Counted from the stretch's first letter, positions 32,683-41,705 are shown. The stretch is DNA of 64,000 bases from Phocaeicola sartorii JCM 17136 = DSM 21941 (GCF_000614185.1 NZ_BAKM01000009.1:62001-126000); one strand, 5' to 3'. A program made the numbers and translations. Notes: generated from the sequence alone by a model not told the origin.

Positions 32683-34464
32683 ATGAAATCGGAAATTACA
32701 AATAGAATAGCCGGACTACGCCATTTCATGCGTAAACACCAGCTTTCAGCTTTCATTATCCCCAGTACCGACCCGCACATGGGAGAATATGTTCCCGCAC
32801 ATTGGGAAGCGCGTAAATGGATATCAGGCTTCACCGGTTCGGCGGGCACAGCTGTCGTAACACTGGACAAGGCCGGGCTTTGGACAGATTCACGCTACTT
32901 TCTTCAAGCAGCCGAACAACTGGAAGGCACAGGCTTCGACTTATTCAAGGACCGGCTGCCGGACACCCCTTCTATTACAGACTGGCTAGGCAGCGTGTTG
33001 AAGGCAGGAGACAAAGTAGGAATAGACGGCTGGGTAAACAGTTATCAGGAAACCTGCGACTTACAGAAAGCGTTGGAAAAGAAACAGATCTGCCTGACTC
33101 TTGCTCCCGACCCATTTCAGGAGCTATGGACAGATCGCCCCGGACTACCCGGCGACCAGGTGTTTATACACGAATTAAAGTACGCCGGCATCAGCTGTGG
33201 AGATAAAATAGCCCAGATACAGGAGGCAGTCCACCGAAATGGTTGCACAGGCATACTGATTTCCGCATTGGACGAAGTCGCATGGACATTAAACCTGAGA
33301 GGAAGTGATGTACACTGCAATCCGGTATTTGTGAGTTACCTTCTCATTACCGACAATGGCTCTACCTTATATATAATAGAAAACAAATTATCCGAAGAAA
33401 TCAAAGGTTATCTGGCAGAAAACGGAGTGGAGGTCAAGTCCTACCCGGCGGTAGAAGAAGATTTGAAAGCCTTCACCGGAAAACTCCAGGTATCAACCGG
33501 TGTCAATGCAGCCATCCATGCAGCGGCTTGCACTAATTCCGTTGTCGAGGTAGCCCCCTCTCCCGCACTCCTGTTGAAGGCGGTGAAGAACAAGACCGAG
33601 ATCGAAGGCTTCCACCATGCCATGGAACGCGACGGAGTGGCCATGGTCAAGTTTCTCCGTTGGCTGAAAGCAGCCGTTCCCACCGGAAATGAGACCGAAA
33701 TCAGCATCGACAGGAAATTATACGAATTCCGCGCCGAACAAGATTCTTTCAAAGGAATCAGTTTCGACACCATTGCCGGGTACAAGGACCACGGTGCCAT
33801 CGTGCACTATGAAGCGACTCCCGAAACCGATGTCCCACTAAAAGCCGAAGGCATGTTACTGCTGGACAGTGGCGCACAATACCTGGATGGAACAACAGAC
33901 ATTACCCGCACCCTTGTTTTAGGAACACTTACCGAAGAAGAAAAAACGGATTACACCCTAGTCCTGAAAGGATTTATCCAGCTCTCGATGGCACAATTCC
34001 CACACGGTACTTGCGGCACCCAGCTGGATGCACTTGCCCGTCTCCCCATGTGGAAGGCCGGGATTAATTACCTGCACGGAACAGGACACGGCGTAGGTTG
34101 TTTCCTGAATGTGCACGAAGGGCCTCATCAGTTCCGCATGAATCACATGCCCGCCTTACTTGTTCCGGGCATGACCGTGACCAATGAGCCGGGCATTTAC
34201 AAAGCCGGGCGTCATGGCATACGCACAGAAAACACGATGTTGATAGTCCCGGCACAGGAAACCGAATTTGGCACATACTATAAATTCGAGCCACTCACTC
34301 TCTGCCCCATCGACAAAGAAGCCATTCTTACAACCCTGCTGAGTGACGAGGAACTGGAATGGTTCAACCACTATCACGAAAAAGTTTATAACCGATTAAG
34401 CCCGAAATTGAACAATGAGGAGCGCGAGTGGTTAAAAGAAGTAACATCCCCCTTAAAACGCTAG
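32683..34464 (+). CDS. pepP: Xaa-Pro aminopeptidase (M24B)
   Basis: Cytosolic metallopeptidase that removes an N-terminal residue preceding proline. 593 residues from MKSEITNRIAGLRHFMRKHQ; the ATG at 32683 is favoured because the promoter box lies just upstream and the longer reading would start inside it. Two creatinase-type N-terminal domains precede the M24 domain. Metal-site segments are visible: LLLDSGAQYLDGTTDITRT (two Asp), HGTGHGVGCFLNVHEGP (His), TNEPGIYKAGRHG (Glu) and GIRTENTMLI (Glu). The three-domain, ~600-residue form resembles eukaryotic-type aminopeptidase P. The next gene starts 9 bases later. Confidence 0.92.
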   Translation: MKSEITNRIAGLRHFMRKHQLSAFIIPSTDPHMGEYVPAHWEARKWISGFTGSAGTAVVTLDKAGLWTDSRYFLQAAEQLEGTGFDLFKDRLPDTPSITDWLGSVLKAGDKVGIDGWVNSYQETCDLQKALEKKQICLTLAPDPFQELWTDRPGLPGDQVFIHELKYAGISCGDKIAQIQEAVHRNGCTGILISALDEVAWTLNLRGSDVHCNPVFVSYLLITDNGSTLYIIENKLSEEIKGYLAENGVEVKSYPAVEEDLKAFTGKLQVSTGVNAAIHAAACTNSVVEVAPSPALLLKAVKNKTEIEGFHHAMERDGVAMVKFLRWLKAAVPTGNETEISIDRKLYEFRAEQDSFKGISFDTIAGYKDHGAIVHYEATPETDVPLKAEGMLLLDSGAQYLDGTTDITRTLVLGTLTEEEKTDYTLVLKGFIQLSMAQFPHGTCGTQLDALARLPMWKAGINYLHGTGHGVGCFLNVHEGPHQFRMNHMPALLVPGMTVTNEPGIYKAGRHGIRTENTMLIVPAQETEFGTYYKFEPLTLCPIDKEAILTTLLSDEELEWFNHYHEKVYNRLSPKLNNEEREWLKEVTSPLKR

Positions 34465-34473
34465 AAATAAATT

Positions 34474-35007
34474 ATGGCACTCATAAAATCAGTAAGAGGA
34501 TTCACTCCGGAAATCGGCGAGAACTGTTATTTAGCCGACAATGCCACTATTATAGGCGATGTTGTCATCGGAAAAGATTGCAGCATCTGGTTCAATGCCG
34601 TATTGCGCGGTGATGTAAATTCCATCCGTATAGGCGACCGCGTAAACATTCAGGACGGCAGCGTACTGCACACGTTGTACCAAAAGTCCGTTGTGGAGAT
34701 TGGAAATGACGTCTCTGTGGGACACAATGTAACCATACACGGAGCTACCATAAAAGATGGCGCCCTGATCGGGATGGGATCTACCGTACTGGATCATGCC
34801 GTTGTGGGCGAGGGAGCCATTGTAGCCGCCGGTGCCTTGGTATTAAGCAATACCATTATCGAACCGGGAAGTCTTTGGGCCGGTGTTCCGGCCAAGTTCA
34901 TCAAAAAGATACCTGAAGCACAAAGCAAAGAGCTGAACCAAAAGATAGCCAACGGATATCTGATGTATGCTTCCTGGTTTAAAGAAGAAGGAGAAGAACA
35001 AAAATAG
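34474..35007 (+). CDS. gamma-class carbonic anhydrase family protein
   Basis: Left-handed beta-helix trimer built from hexapeptide repeats; gamma carbonic anhydrases hydrate CO2, although many members lack proven activity. 177 residues with repeated [LIV]-G-x-x-x-x units such as NATIIGDVVIGKDCSIWFNA. The three metal histidines can be placed in DGSVLHTLYQ and SVGHNVTIHG, and the RGD-containing segment LRGDVNSIRIGDRVNIQDGS is conserved. It is probably co-transcribed with the peptidase 9 bases upstream. Confidence 0.88.
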   Translation: MALIKSVRGFTPEIGENCYLADNATIIGDVVIGKDCSIWFNAVLRGDVNSIRIGDRVNIQDGSVLHTLYQKSVVEIGNDVSVGHNVTIHGATIKDGALIGMGSTVLDHAVVGEGAIVAAGALVLSNTIIEPGSLWAGVPAKFIKKIPEAQSKELNQKIANGYLMYASWFKEEGEEQK

Positions 35008-35059
35008 TTCTATCTATCGAAAATAAAGAAACGCTAGTATTAACTAAAAAGGATTGATT

Positions 35060-35544
35060 ATGAAAAAGTTCATTATTGCAGCCAGCCTGATATTTCTAGG
35101 ATTAGGTTCCGCTTTTGCTCAGCAAGGGAAACAGGCAGTGGGCGGTAGCTTAAGCTACGGAACTGAAACAGAAAGTGTGGGTATTGGTGCCAAATACCAA
35201 TACAATATTACCAATGAGATACGCATTGAGCCTTCAATGGATTATTTTTTCAAGCACAACGGGTTGAGCATGTTCGACATTAATGCCAATGTCCATTACT
35301 TGGTTCCAATAGCAAGCAATGTGAAAATTTATCCATTAGCCGGATTTACATTTACCAGCTGGCATCAAGATTTAGGTATAGGGGCAGGCTTTGGGGCCAG
35401 CACCAGCAAATTCGGTGTCAACCTGGGGGCAGGTATGGAATTTGCTTTAGATAGAAACTGGAGCATGAACTTCGAAATGAAATACCAATTGATCAGTGAT
35501 CTGGATCAGGCAGTATTCAATCTGGCGTAGCCTATAGTTTCTAA
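35060..35544 (+). CDS. small outer-membrane beta-barrel protein (likely one-base deletion at the 3' end)
   Basis: The ATG at 35060 gives a signal peptide MKKFIIAASLIFLGLGSAFA with cleavage after residue 20, then alternating strands typical of an eight-stranded barrel (GGSLSYGTETESVGIGAKYQ, IEPSMDYFF, VKIYPLAGFTFTSW). As read, it stops at 35530 after QAVFNLA. Adding one G at 35524-35525 changes the end to NLGVAYSF and a stop at 35542-35544, giving the terminal phenylalanine used by the BAM machinery. I annotate the repaired end. It has an opacity-porin-like fold; function unknown. Confidence 0.82.
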
Positions 35545-35555
35545 ATCATAACCCA

Positions 35556-35599
35556 AGAAGGATAAAGCACTCTTTAGAGATACCTTTATCCTTCTTTCT
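35556..35599 (+). terminator. terminator after the barrel gene
   Basis: AGAAGGATAAAG and CTTTATCCTTCT are perfect 12-bp complements separated by 16 bases and followed by TTCTTTCT. It is 12 bases after the repaired stop codon. Confidence 0.75.
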
Positions 35600-36015
35600 A
35601 CCGAAAAGGCTAACCAGCCTTATACATTCATGTGTGCCGGTGTCAATGACTCCTGCACACATGATTTCCAATCCAGTGATCATTATCCGTTCATGAACCT
35701 GTAGGGATGCTGTAATTACCTTCATTTTGTATGCCTCAACGATAAAAACCGATTGTTTCTTTCCTCCTTTCAGCTACCACTGAAACGCCCTATTCATAGG
35801 CGTTCCGGCTATAAAGGGACATCCTGTCATTGTCTTTTCAGCCTCCTTTCAGCACGAGTCAACCGATTTCAGTGAAAGGAGACAAGCCATACGGCTGAAA
35901 CGGGAGTGTGGGGAAGTGGTTTCAGTTTTTAGTGGCTGACTGTCTGTGTGTATGACATAAGATGAAAGGATGAGGGAAAAAGGGGGATATTGACTTAGCG
36001 AGGGGGGAATGCGAT

Positions 36016-36103
36016 GAACAAGCTAGGTTTGTACACTGAATGGACTAGGTCTGTGCGCGGAACAGACTAGGCTTGTTCACTGAACAGGCTAGGTCTGTTC
36101 ACG
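36016..36103. repeat. four degenerate 22-bp tandem repeats
   Basis: Units start at 36016, 36038, 36060 and 36082, each 22 bases, with shared core GAACA-GCTAGGT-TGTTCAC. The arrays have no spacers, so this is not CRISPR. Each unit is itself roughly palindromic (GAACA...TGTTC). Confidence 0.85.
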
Positions 36104-36135
36104 AAACATGCTGGCGTGTTTAAAAAACGTATAGT

Positions 36136-36177
36136 TGTTTTCTTAAAAGATGAAGATGTTTTCTTAAAAGATGAAGA
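36136..36177. repeat. two identical 21-bp tandem repeats
   Basis: TGTTTTCTTAAAAGATGAAG plus A occurs at 36136-36156 and again at 36157-36177 without change. It follows the 22-bp array by 32 bases. Confidence 0.85.
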
Positions 36178-36242
36178 CGTATTTTAAACACCATGTCGGC
36201 GTATTTTATTCAACAATAAACTTTAGTTAGTAACGTGTAAGC

Positions 36243-36308
36243 CTGCACGTATGCATGCATCGAGCCACACGTACGCAAGCATCGCCCTACACATACGTAT
36301 GTATTGCA
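36243..36308. repeat. three degenerate 22-bp tandem repeats
   Basis: Units at 36243, 36265 and 36287 share the core C-CACGTA-GCA-GCATCG. The last unit overlaps the 3' end of the histidine kinase remnant, so the array may have replaced its natural end. Confidence 0.8.
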
Positions 36309-37045
36309 CCCTGCTCCAGTGGATTTTGTAGCAAATTCCATTGAAATCCACGGTAGGATACCAGAGTCTCACCCGGCAGAGAAAGAGAGAACTCGCTATA
36401 CTCTCCTTCAATACTTTCCACATTCACTTTTCCACCATGTGCCTCGGCCACGCGGAAAACATAGTTCAATCCAAAACCCGGTGCACCTCCCTTACGGCTG
36501 CGATCGGCTGCCGAAGCACATTCATACTTCTCGAATATACGGCTTTGATCTTTCAGAGGGATACCCATACCGTTATCCCTTACCTCTATTAAATAGGATT
36601 TATCAGCCTGGTATGAGGATGAAATTTGTATATCCGCCTCTTCACCCGAATATTTTATAGACTTGTCTATCAGGTTACTGAGGGTTTCTTGCAGAAATTC
36701 CTCATCAGCATACACCCACTCCGACTCCAGCCGGAGGGAAAAAATGTACCGGTTTCTCCGCTTTGGCAGTATATTTCCCGATAAGGTCTTCCAGCATGGG
36801 ACGAAGTTGTACTTCCTCCTTCACAAGCCTCAGCTGATAGTTTTCCAATTTTGAAAGAGTCAGCACTTTGTTTGTCAACGACAACAGATACTCACTTTCA
36901 TCCTGCAATATCTGAAAATGCTTCTCGCGCTTGTCCGGATAGGGATCCAGCCTACCTGATCTGAGCATTTCCCCCCATCAAAATACAAGCCAGCGGAGTT
37001 TTCATTGTATGAATAATGGCGTATGAGAAATCTTCATGATACAAT
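36287..37045 (-). pseudogene. histidine kinase remnant (HisKA plus HATPase core, no sensor)
   Basis: Pieces of a two-component sensor kinase in three frames. First HEDFSYAIIHTMKTPLACIL with the H-box histidine, then MLRSGRLDPYPDKREKHFQI to EKPVHF, then YADEEFLQETLSNLIDKSIK with G1 DNGMGIP, F box IFEKYE and G2 GFGLNYV. The two frame changes fall in homopolymers (C6 at 36971-36976 and A6 at 36739-36744) and each is repaired by removing one base, so they may be sequencing errors. The missing sensor and membrane part is real, because the fragment begins inside the ctpA terminator hairpin. No response regulator is nearby. The C-terminal end runs into 22-bp repeats. Confidence 0.85.
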
Positions 37046-37086
37046 CAGGGGCAGACCAATGAAAGGTCCGCCCCTGATTGTATCAT
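37036..37086 (-). terminator. strong terminator of ctpA
   Basis: A 22-bp stem with one mismatch (ATGATACAATCAGGGGC arm) and seven-base loop overlaps the ctpA TGA stop at 37083-37085. There is no U-tract on the minus strand, so it may work by stability. The kinase remnant begins within it. Confidence 0.65.
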
Positions 37087-38777
37087 TTCGTTACGGAAAG
37101 TATCTTGTTGTATTCCGGTTGGTCATTCAATGTCTCAATAGCCTTTTTCAAGTCGGGATCATCTTTCAGACGTTGTAACACCGAACCACGCTGGAAATAA
37201 TAGCGTTTGATTACCTCCTGGGCAATGGCATCTTTTATTTCTTTCGAGAATCGATCCAACTCATGATCCAGATTATGCGTCAGTTTCGTCTCCAAGGCGG
37301 CAAACTCATCTTTCGCTCCATCCATATAGCCCTCAAACTCTGCAATTTCTTTCAAGTTCTTCAGCATCTTCTCACTCTGTCGGTCATAAGTAAACTTACG
37401 TTTATGCAACATCTTCTTAAAGTCGGCATAGTCGGCATCCGTTACTGTGAAGTCTTTTACTTCCCCTATCTGAGGATGCTTGATACAATACTGGGTAGCA
37501 TAATCGAAAATCAGATCATCATTGAGCAGATAGAACAAGATGTTCGGGAACTTTTCAGCTTTCACCTCCACATCAGGCCGGATACCGCCACCATCACGTA
37601 CTTCACGTCCGGCTGCCGTATGGAATACATGGGTCAGACTATCCGGAGTGCGGGCTACCGAACCGTCAGCATTACGTTTAGCATAATCAATGGCCTGAAT
37701 GCATCGTCCGCTGGGAATATAATATTTTGCGGTAGTAACTTTCATGCTGCTGTTATAAGGCAATTCACGGGGAACCTGTACCAAGCCTTTACCGTATGTA
37801 CGGCTTCCCACGATAATGGCACGGTCAAGATCCTGCAAGGAACCCGAGACAATTTCGGACGCCGAAGCTGTAGCACCGTCCACTAACACGGCCAGCGGAA
37901 TTTCCGTATCTACCGGTTCGTTCATCGTCTTGTAAGTAGTTCCGGCTTGTTTAATCTTGCCTTTTGTCACCACAATCTCCTTTCCTTTCGGCACAAAGAA
38001 ATTCACTACGTTCACCGCTTCTCCCAGCAAGCCGCCGCCATTGCCCCGCAAATCGAGAACAATAGATTCAGCACCTTGCTGTTTCAATTCTATCAATGCC
38101 TTCTTTATTTCTTTTGAACAATTCTCTATAGCAAAAGTGCTGATAACGATATACCCCACATTATTGCCCGCCATCCCATAATAAGGCACAGGATTCGTGC
38201 GAATGGTAGAACGGGTTATTTTAAACTCCATGGGTACATAGGTACTATCCGAAGTAGGTCTCTCAACTTTCAGGACACAAGTTGTTCCCGGCTCACCACG
38301 CAGATTATCACTGACGTATGAAGTCAGCTCATTGGGGATTCTGTCTCCCTGCGCCATATCTTTTCCATTTATCTCCATGATGATATCACCGGCCTTCAAT
38401 CCTATTCCAGCAGCAGGGCTTCCCTCGGACGGTTCAATAATAGCCACACGCTTGCGGGGGGTATAATATCGGATCACCGAACCGATCCCGCCAAACTTTC
38501 CACTAGTCATTTCCTTCAACGTATTATCTTCTTCCGGATAATATTCCGTGTAAGGATCAGTCTGCGCCAACATAGCGTCAATACCATATTTTATCACTTT
38601 TTCAGGATCAATCGTATCGACATAGAACATATCCAACTCCTTGAATATCGCATTAAAGATATCCAAGTTTTTTGCTATCCGGAAATTACGGTCATCACCC
38701 TTATTAAAACTAAACAAAGCGCCACCAGCCAAGGCCACGCAAATCACTAACAATATTTTCTTACTATTCCACTTCAT
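37083..38777 (-). CDS. ctpA: carboxy-terminal processing protease (S41, CtpA/Prc family)
   Basis: Periplasmic serine protease that trims or degrades proteins from the C-terminus. 564 residues from the second Met (MKWNSKKILLVICVALAGGA). The N-terminal hydrophobic stretch is a signal or anchor. A PDZ domain lies about residues 85-180 (PSEGSPAAGIGLKAGDIIME) and the S41 domain has LDLRGNGGGLLGEAVNV, the nucleophile in DGATASASEIVSG and the general-base lysine in SRTYGKGLVQ. The long C-terminal helical part (about 390-564) is typical of Bacteroidetes forms. Confidence 0.92.
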   Translation of the reverse strand: MKWNSKKILLVICVALAGGALFSFNKGDDRNFRIAKNLDIFNAIFKELDMFYVDTIDPEKVIKYGIDAMLAQTDPYTEYYPEEDNTLKEMTSGKFGGIGSVIRYYTPRKRVAIIEPSEGSPAAGIGLKAGDIIMEINGKDMAQGDRIPNELTSYVSDNLRGEPGTTCVLKVERPTSDSTYVPMEFKITRSTIRTNPVPYYGMAGNNVGYIVISTFAIENCSKEIKKALIELKQQGAESIVLDLRGNGGGLLGEAVNVVNFFVPKGKEIVVTKGKIKQAGTTYKTMNEPVDTEIPLAVLVDGATASASEIVSGSLQDLDRAIIVGSRTYGKGLVQVPRELPYNSSMKVTTAKYYIPSGRCIQAIDYAKRNADGSVARTPDSLTHVFHTAAGREVRDGGGIRPDVEVKAEKFPNILFYLLNDDLIFDYATQYCIKHPQIGEVKDFTVTDADYADFKKMLHKRKFTYDRQSEKMLKNLKEIAEFEGYMDGAKDEFAALETKLTHNLDHELDRFSKEIKDAIAQEVIKRYYFQRGSVLQRLKDDPDLKKAIETLNDQPEYNKILSVTK

Positions 38778-38820
38778 CACTTTACGTATTTGTGAACCAC
38801 AAATTAATACATTATTCTAT

Positions 38821-39807
38821 TCAAGCCTGTAGAAGGGCCTCGATATTTAACTTTATTTCGTCCCATTTTTTCTTTGATAAGGTTGTACCCACCACTTGTA
38901 TCACACTGGATGCTAAGATAGAGCCTATAATGGAACATTTCTCTAAAGAATAGCCACAAGTCAGTCCATACAGGAAGCCGGCCGCATAATAATCTCCAGC
39001 GCCAGTGGTATCCACTACCTTTTTTACCGGAGGCACCTCCAGTTTGATACATTCCGTACCTTTCTTTATACATGAGCCTTGGGCACCCAGTTTTACTATC
39101 ACGACACTGCATTTAGAAGCGATTTCATTGATAGCCCCCCAGGCATCCTTGCCTGTATAAGCCTTCGCCTCTTCCTCATTAGCAAAAACCACATCCACGT
39201 ATTTAGTAATCAAAATATCGAAGAATTCCAGGTCTCCCTCCACAATATTATAACTGGCCATATCCAAGCAGATCTGCAATCCGGCTTCTTTGCCTAATTG
39301 CATAGCACGAAGAATCAATTCATGATCCTGCACCAAGTATCCTTCTATATATAGGTATGCATATCCTTTAAACATATCCAATGTCAGATTTTCGGCTTTC
39401 ATGGTGGCGGCAGCTCCTAAATAAGTGCCAAAAGTGCGTTCCCCATCCGGTGAGATGAAAGTGGAAGCCACTCCTGTAGGCAAATCACCGGCAAGTAATT
39501 TCATGTCAATTCCCTGCTTCAAACCATTTTTTTTAAAATATTGCCCGAAATCATCTTTTCCCGTCTTTCCGATAAATCCCGGATGTGCCCCCAGGTTAGC
39601 CAATGCCAAAATAGTGTTTCCCGCACTCCCTCCTGTGGCTTTATGCGTTTTCATTTCAGAGAATTTTCCACTGATTTTCAAGAATTTATCTTCATTTATA
39701 AGTTGCATACTTCCTTTAGGCAAACCCATCTCATCCAATAGCGAATCATCTTGCAAAGTAACAAGAACGTCAACCAATGCATTGCCCATTCCAATTATTT
39801 TATCCAT
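38821..39807 (-). CDS. PfkB-family sugar or nucleoside kinase (adenosine-kinase-like)
   Basis: ATP-dependent carbohydrate or nucleoside kinase. 328 residues. PfkB signature 1 is GGSAGNTILALANLGAHPGF and signature 2 is DTTGAGDYYAAGFLYGL with the catalytic aspartate. The length and lid region (MGNALVDVLVTLQDDSLLDE) resemble the adenosine/inosine-guanosine kinase branch, but the substrate cannot be fixed from sequence. Transcribed away from the tRNA-Asn pair. Confidence 0.85.
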   Translation of the reverse strand: MDKIIGMGNALVDVLVTLQDDSLLDEMGLPKGSMQLINEDKFLKISGKFSEMKTHKATGGSAGNTILALANLGAHPGFIGKTGKDDFGQYFKKNGLKQGIDMKLLAGDLPTGVASTFISPDGERTFGTYLGAAATMKAENLTLDMFKGYAYLYIEGYLVQDHELILRAMQLGKEAGLQICLDMASYNIVEGDLEFFDILITKYVDVVFANEEEAKAYTGKDAWGAINEIASKCSVVIVKLGAQGSCIKKGTECIKLEVPPVKKVVDTTGAGDYYAAGFLYGLTCGYSLEKCSIIGSILASSVIQVVGTTLSKKKWDEIKLNIEALLQA

Positions 39808-39824
39808 TTATCTAAAATTTTTCT

Positions 39825-39864
39825 GCAAAGATATTGCATATTTCGGAAAAACCTATTATCTTTG
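39825..39864. promoter_or_regulatory. back-to-back promoters, PfkB kinase and tRNA-Asn
   Basis: Minus strand TATCTTTGC at 39825-39833 lies 18 bases before the kinase start. Plus strand ATTG (39833-39836), 20 bases, TATCTTTG (39857-39864) lies 23 bases before the first tRNA-Asn. The two elements share bases, so the promoters may compete. Confidence 0.65.
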
Positions 39865-39887
39865 CACCGCATTTGAGAGAAAAACCT

Positions 39888-39961
39888 TCTTCGTTAGCTC
39901 AGTCGGTTAGAGCATCTGACTGTTAATCAGAGGGTCCTTGGTTCAAGTCCAAGACGAAGAG
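39888..39961 (+). tRNA. trnN: tRNA-Asn (GTT), copy 1
   Basis: 74 bases, acceptor TCTTCGT/ACGAAGA, discriminator G, anticodon arm CTGAC/TGTTAAT/-CAG region gives anticodon GTT. CCA is not encoded. Confidence 0.95.
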
Positions 39962-39986
39962 CACTTTTAAAGTCAAATGCAAATAT

Positions 39987-40060
39987 TCTTCGTTAGCTCA
40001 GTCGGTTAGAGCATCTGACTGTTAATCAGAGGGTCCTTGGTTCAAGTCCAAGACGAAGAG
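39987..40060 (+). tRNA. trnN: tRNA-Asn (GTT), copy 2
   Basis: Identical over all 74 bases to copy 1, 25 bases downstream, in the same transcript and followed directly by a terminator. Confidence 0.95.
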
Positions 40061-40061
40061 C

Positions 40062-40093
40062 AAAAAGGTTCGCAAATTGCGGGCCTTTTTTCT
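40062..40093 (+). terminator. terminator after the tRNA-Asn pair
   Basis: AAAAAGGTTCGCAA pairs with TTGCGGGCCTTTTT (two G-U pairs), ending in a six-T run. It starts one base after the second tRNA. Confidence 0.85.
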
Positions 40094-40202
40094 TATGTGA
40101 AAAGAGGTGGGCAGGGCGGATACGCTGGCCGACCAGACATTAAAGCTGCTTCCTTATTGAATGTTGTTAATTTAAGGCCCTATAAGCATATCAGAACAAA
40201 AC

Positions 40203-40233
40203 TTTGTGAAATCGAACAAATATGCTATTTTTG
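40203..40233 (+). promoter_or_regulatory. promoter of the S37 peptidase gene
   Basis: TTTG at 40203-40206, exactly 19 bases, then TATTTTTG at 40226-40233; start codon follows 31 bases later. Confidence 0.7.
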
Positions 40234-40264
40234 TTGCCAATTAGTTATTAAACATTTATAAACG

Positions 40265-41574
40265 ATGAAACACACGCATTCTTTTATGTTATGGGCAATA
40301 CTGGCCGTCTTGCTGCCCTTACAAATGGTCCGGGCTGCAGATGCACCCACCGAGTTACAAAAAAGACTTCAAAGCCTTCCGGCGTCAGTGATTTAAAGCC
40401 GTTGCAAAGTGATGCCTATCCGGAAAAATATGTATTTTTCATTAATCAACTATTAGATCCGCATCGCCCCGAAGCAGGAAGTTTCAAACAAAGGGTCATT
40501 CTCTCGCATGTAGGTTTTGACCGACCCACCGTACTGGTTACCGAAGGCTATGCCGCCCATTATGCCACCCATCCGCGCTATCAGGAAGAGTTATCTAAAT
40601 TATTCAACGCCAATCTGGTGTTCGTAGAATACCGTTACTTCGGCGAATCCATGCCGGAACCCTGTAACTGGGATTATCTCACGGTAGAGAACTCACTGTA
40701 TGATTTGCATCATATAACCACTACCCTAAAGCAACTATACGATCAAAAATGGATAGCTACGGGAATCAGCAAAGGCGGACAGACTACGATGTTCTATCGC
40801 ACTTACTTTCCCGATGATGTGGACATCTCCGTACCTTACGTAGCCCCCCTCAACAAATCATTGGAGGACGGCCGTCATGAACCGTTCATCGCCAATAAAG
40901 TTTCAACTCCCGAAAACCGTAAACGGGTTGAAAACTTCCAGTTGGAAGTGCTGAAACGAAAAAGCCGGCTGCTCCCGATGTTCGAGAAATATTGCTCGGA
41001 TAAAGGATATACCTTCCGTGTTCCTATAGCCGAAGTGTACGACTTCAATGTATTGGAATACTCATTCGCCCTATGGCAATGGGGAACTCCTGTAAATAAG
41101 ATTCCGGAAACAGATGCCGATGACCACACGTTATTCAAGCATTTCATGGCTATTTGTGAACCGGATTATTTCTCCGAACAATCTCCCTACCCTTCCTTTA
41201 ATGTGCAAGCGGCCAAAGAACTGGGGTATTACGGATATGACATCAAACCTTTCAAAAAGTATCTGACGATAAAGAGCAGCCGTGACTATCTTCACAAGGT
41301 CATGTTACCGCCCGAACTGTCCAATCTCAAATTTGACAAGACCCTATATAATAAGGTGGTAACATTCCTGAAAGAGAATGATCCCGAAATGATCTATATT
41401 TATGGCGGCGATGACCCTTGGACAGCTTCGGGTGTCACTTGGCTGAAGAACAAGAAAAACATAAAAGTTTATGTGTTACCCGGCGGCAGCCATACCACCC
41501 GTATCGGCAGCTTTGACGCTGACACACAAGGAGAAATCAAGACACAGATCCATGCATGGCTGAATAAAGAATAA
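40265..41574 (+). CDS. secreted PS-10 / S37 family serine peptidase (likely one-base deletion near the 5' end)
   Basis: Probable periplasmic tripeptidyl aminopeptidase-like serine hydrolase. The ATG at 40265 opens a clear signal peptide (MKHTHSFMLWAILAVLLPLQ, cleavage near residue 25), but that frame stops at about 40396. The mature domain lies in the next frame. Adding one G at 40381 (CCGGCG to CCGGGCG) joins them as LQSLPGVSDLKPL and gives about 436 residues. The alpha/beta hydrolase nucleophile is in GISKGGQ, the likely acid in YGGDDPW and the histidine in GGSHTTRIG. I annotate the joined gene. Confidence 0.82.
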
Positions 41575-41597
41575 CAAAGAAGCGAAATAAAGGACTT

Positions 41598-41693
41598 CCT
41601 CACCACAGGCTACACAGATTTTCACTGATTATTTCCATCGAGACCCCTTGTTTTATAGTGGGCCAGTGTCAATCTGAGTAATCTGTGGTGAGG
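41598..41693. repeat. 96-bp inverted repeat between convergent genes
   Basis: CCTCACCACAG at 41598 and its complement CTGTGGTGAGG at 41683 begin two arms of about 30 bases that match at most positions (ACCACAG-TAC-CAGATT--CACTG). It lies between convergent ends of the peptidase and the carboxylase, so it can act as a two-way terminator. I recall similar 'cacagattacacagatt' words in other Bacteroidetes spacers, which suggests a dispersed repeat. Confidence 0.65.
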
Positions 41694-41705
41694 TATTGAT
41701 TTTTA

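Larger units (their letters stand above)
35600..36286. other. gene-free, repeat-rich stretch
   Basis: No reading frame here resembles a protein. It holds several short palindromes, including CTCCTTTCA/TGAAAGGAG at 35843-35881 and a cluster of TTTCAG/CTGAAA words between 35770 and 35940, then tandem-repeat blocks from 36016. The likely origin is decayed coding sequence beside the broken kinase gene, but I cannot name a parent. Confidence 0.6.

Noticed and set aside
36016..36308. CRISPR array
   Set aside because: Units are contiguous without spacers, are degenerate, and no cas gene is nearby.
39888..40060. tRNA-Asn pair as an integration scar (att duplication)
   Set aside because: Both copies are complete and identical, 25 bases apart, with a promoter before and terminator after; a simple tandem duplication.
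40291..40396. Starting the S37 peptidase at an internal site in the main frame
   Set aside because: The sequence just before the mature domain in that frame is low-complexity and unconserved, while the other frame from 40265 gives a textbook signal peptide that joins after a one-base repair.
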